Made by a program: the position numbers and the translations under genes
Shown here: positions 63,591 through 64,000 of the stretch, piece after piece
Layout: each line of letters starts with the position of its first letter
Numbering within the stretch: position 1 is the first letter of the stretch
Source of the DNA: JAIBDK01 sp965261915
GTDB lineage: Bacteria; Pseudomonadota; Gammaproteobacteria; Arenicellales; Poriferihabitantaceae
Length of the DNA: 64,000 nt
Reading direction: 5' to 3'
Assembly (NCBI GenBank): GCA_965261915.1
Contig: CBDHDW010000013.1
Location: forward strand, 2,790,001-2,854,000
Notes under the pieces: generated by a model
What the model was told of the DNA's origin: nothing
Database searches by the model: none
The model's input: only the letters and a program-made list of their open reading frames with translations

Positions 63591-63776
63591 ATGGTAATGG
63601 ATATGGTTGGTTTTTCTCGCCAGATGGAACAGGATGAAGCGGGTACGGATTCACTCGTGCGATTACAAAATTTAATGCCGGGAATATCCGCCCAATATGA
63701 GCTTGAGAAGTGGAACACCGAAGCAGGCGATCTGGAGAATATTATGCAAGGATTGGTAAAGGCTGGTTACAACTAA
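63591..63776 (+). pseudogene. Adenylate-cyclase-like N-terminal scrap fused to unrelated sequence
   Basis: MVMDMVGFSRQMEQDEAGTD resembles the opening of class III cyclase domains (DMVGYSRLME-type). The following SAQYELEKWNTEAGDLENIM, QGLVKAGYN does not belong to that domain, so a deletion probably joined two genes. Confidence 0.4.
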
Positions 63777-64000
63777 CCCTGGGTTTGTAGGAACTGCTAC
63801 TACAGCACACTAATTATTCTGTGAATCAGGTATGGATGGTTATTTCGCAGAAGATGTACCAAATTTTCCAATGAGAAAACCAATTAAATGCTTTATTTTT
63901 CGAATCTGATGGTGCAATAACCATATTGTCTACCTATATTAGTGAATATTCACGTAGCAGTGGAATAACAGAAGTAGCCCAATTATTAATTCAATCCCGT
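63777..64000. other. End of window without a recognisable gene
   Basis: 224 bp, AT-rich, no long ORF and no obvious structure. Confidence 0.4.

Overview
This window looks like a medium-G+C gammaproteobacterial chromosome. The evidence is a long ketol-acid reductoisomerase divergent from an IlvY-type regulator, a ModF-like double ATPase, a PhnW/PhnY phosphonate locus and an ABC-2 surface-polysaccharide locus. It is extremely rich in insertion sequences and broken genes. I recognise transposases or remnants of the IS66, IS5 (several kinds), IS1634, IS630, IS1595, IS256 and ISL3 families, plus a DDE element I cannot assign. There are also fragments of ordinary metabolic genes (gcvT-like, phnA, selD, aqpZ, gabT, ribA, moeB/thiF). 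That mix suggests a lineage with relaxed selection, possibly host-associated or recently bottlenecked. Genus cannot be told from the sequence alone.

Layout. 1-4.6 kb is a nest of transposon remnants, including a complete-ended IS630 element and a 362-bp direct repeat. 4.7-6.7 kb encodes a secreted subtilase with a C-terminal barrel-like region. 7-16.9 kb is a surface-polysaccharide locus: methyltransferase, GT2 glycosyltransferase, HAD-type protein, DUF2142 membrane protein, Wzm/Wzt-type exporter and two small proteins. 17-20.2 kb holds a broken IS1595 and an intact IS that carries DUF6788 and SEC-C genes. 20.3-24.1 kb is phosphonate catabolism (phnW, a phnA scrap, phnY, a LysR regulator). 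24.1-30.7 kb holds a methyltransferase, ilvC/ilvY, a modF-like gene and a Rossmann/DUF2520 gene. 30.8-36 kb is a graveyard of fragments around a hicBA pair. 36.06-39.72 kb is a second, inverted copy of the DUF6788/SEC-C IS, split by an IS5-like element. 40-43 kb has an M24-fold hydrolase and more broken metabolic genes.

43-62 kb is an AT-richer defence island, almost all on the minus strand. It contains an OLD-like ATPase-TOPRIM gene, a zeta-like toxin pair, an ATPase with a PD-(D/E)XK partner, a GIY-YIG gene framed by perfect inverted repeats, and vapBC. It also contains a PLD-SNF2 helicase and a tightly overlapped five-gene operon: DNA methyltransferase, double GHKL ATPase with histidine-kinase features, receiver-HEPN protein, type IIG-like restriction-methylase and membrane TPR protein. 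The five-gene operon is my main candidate for an undescribed system: it seems to combine cytoplasmic two-component signalling with restriction and an RNase-like or membrane effector.

Two patterns cut across the island. Short copies of the 3' end of the type IIG gene sit just upstream of four cargo modules. A palindromic REP-like sequence (GGATTCCTGC-tttc-GCAGGAATGACG) recurs at several sites. 62-64 kb holds a broken moeB/thiF gene, two copies of a 101-bp MITE-like element, and a frameshifted NTF2-like gene.
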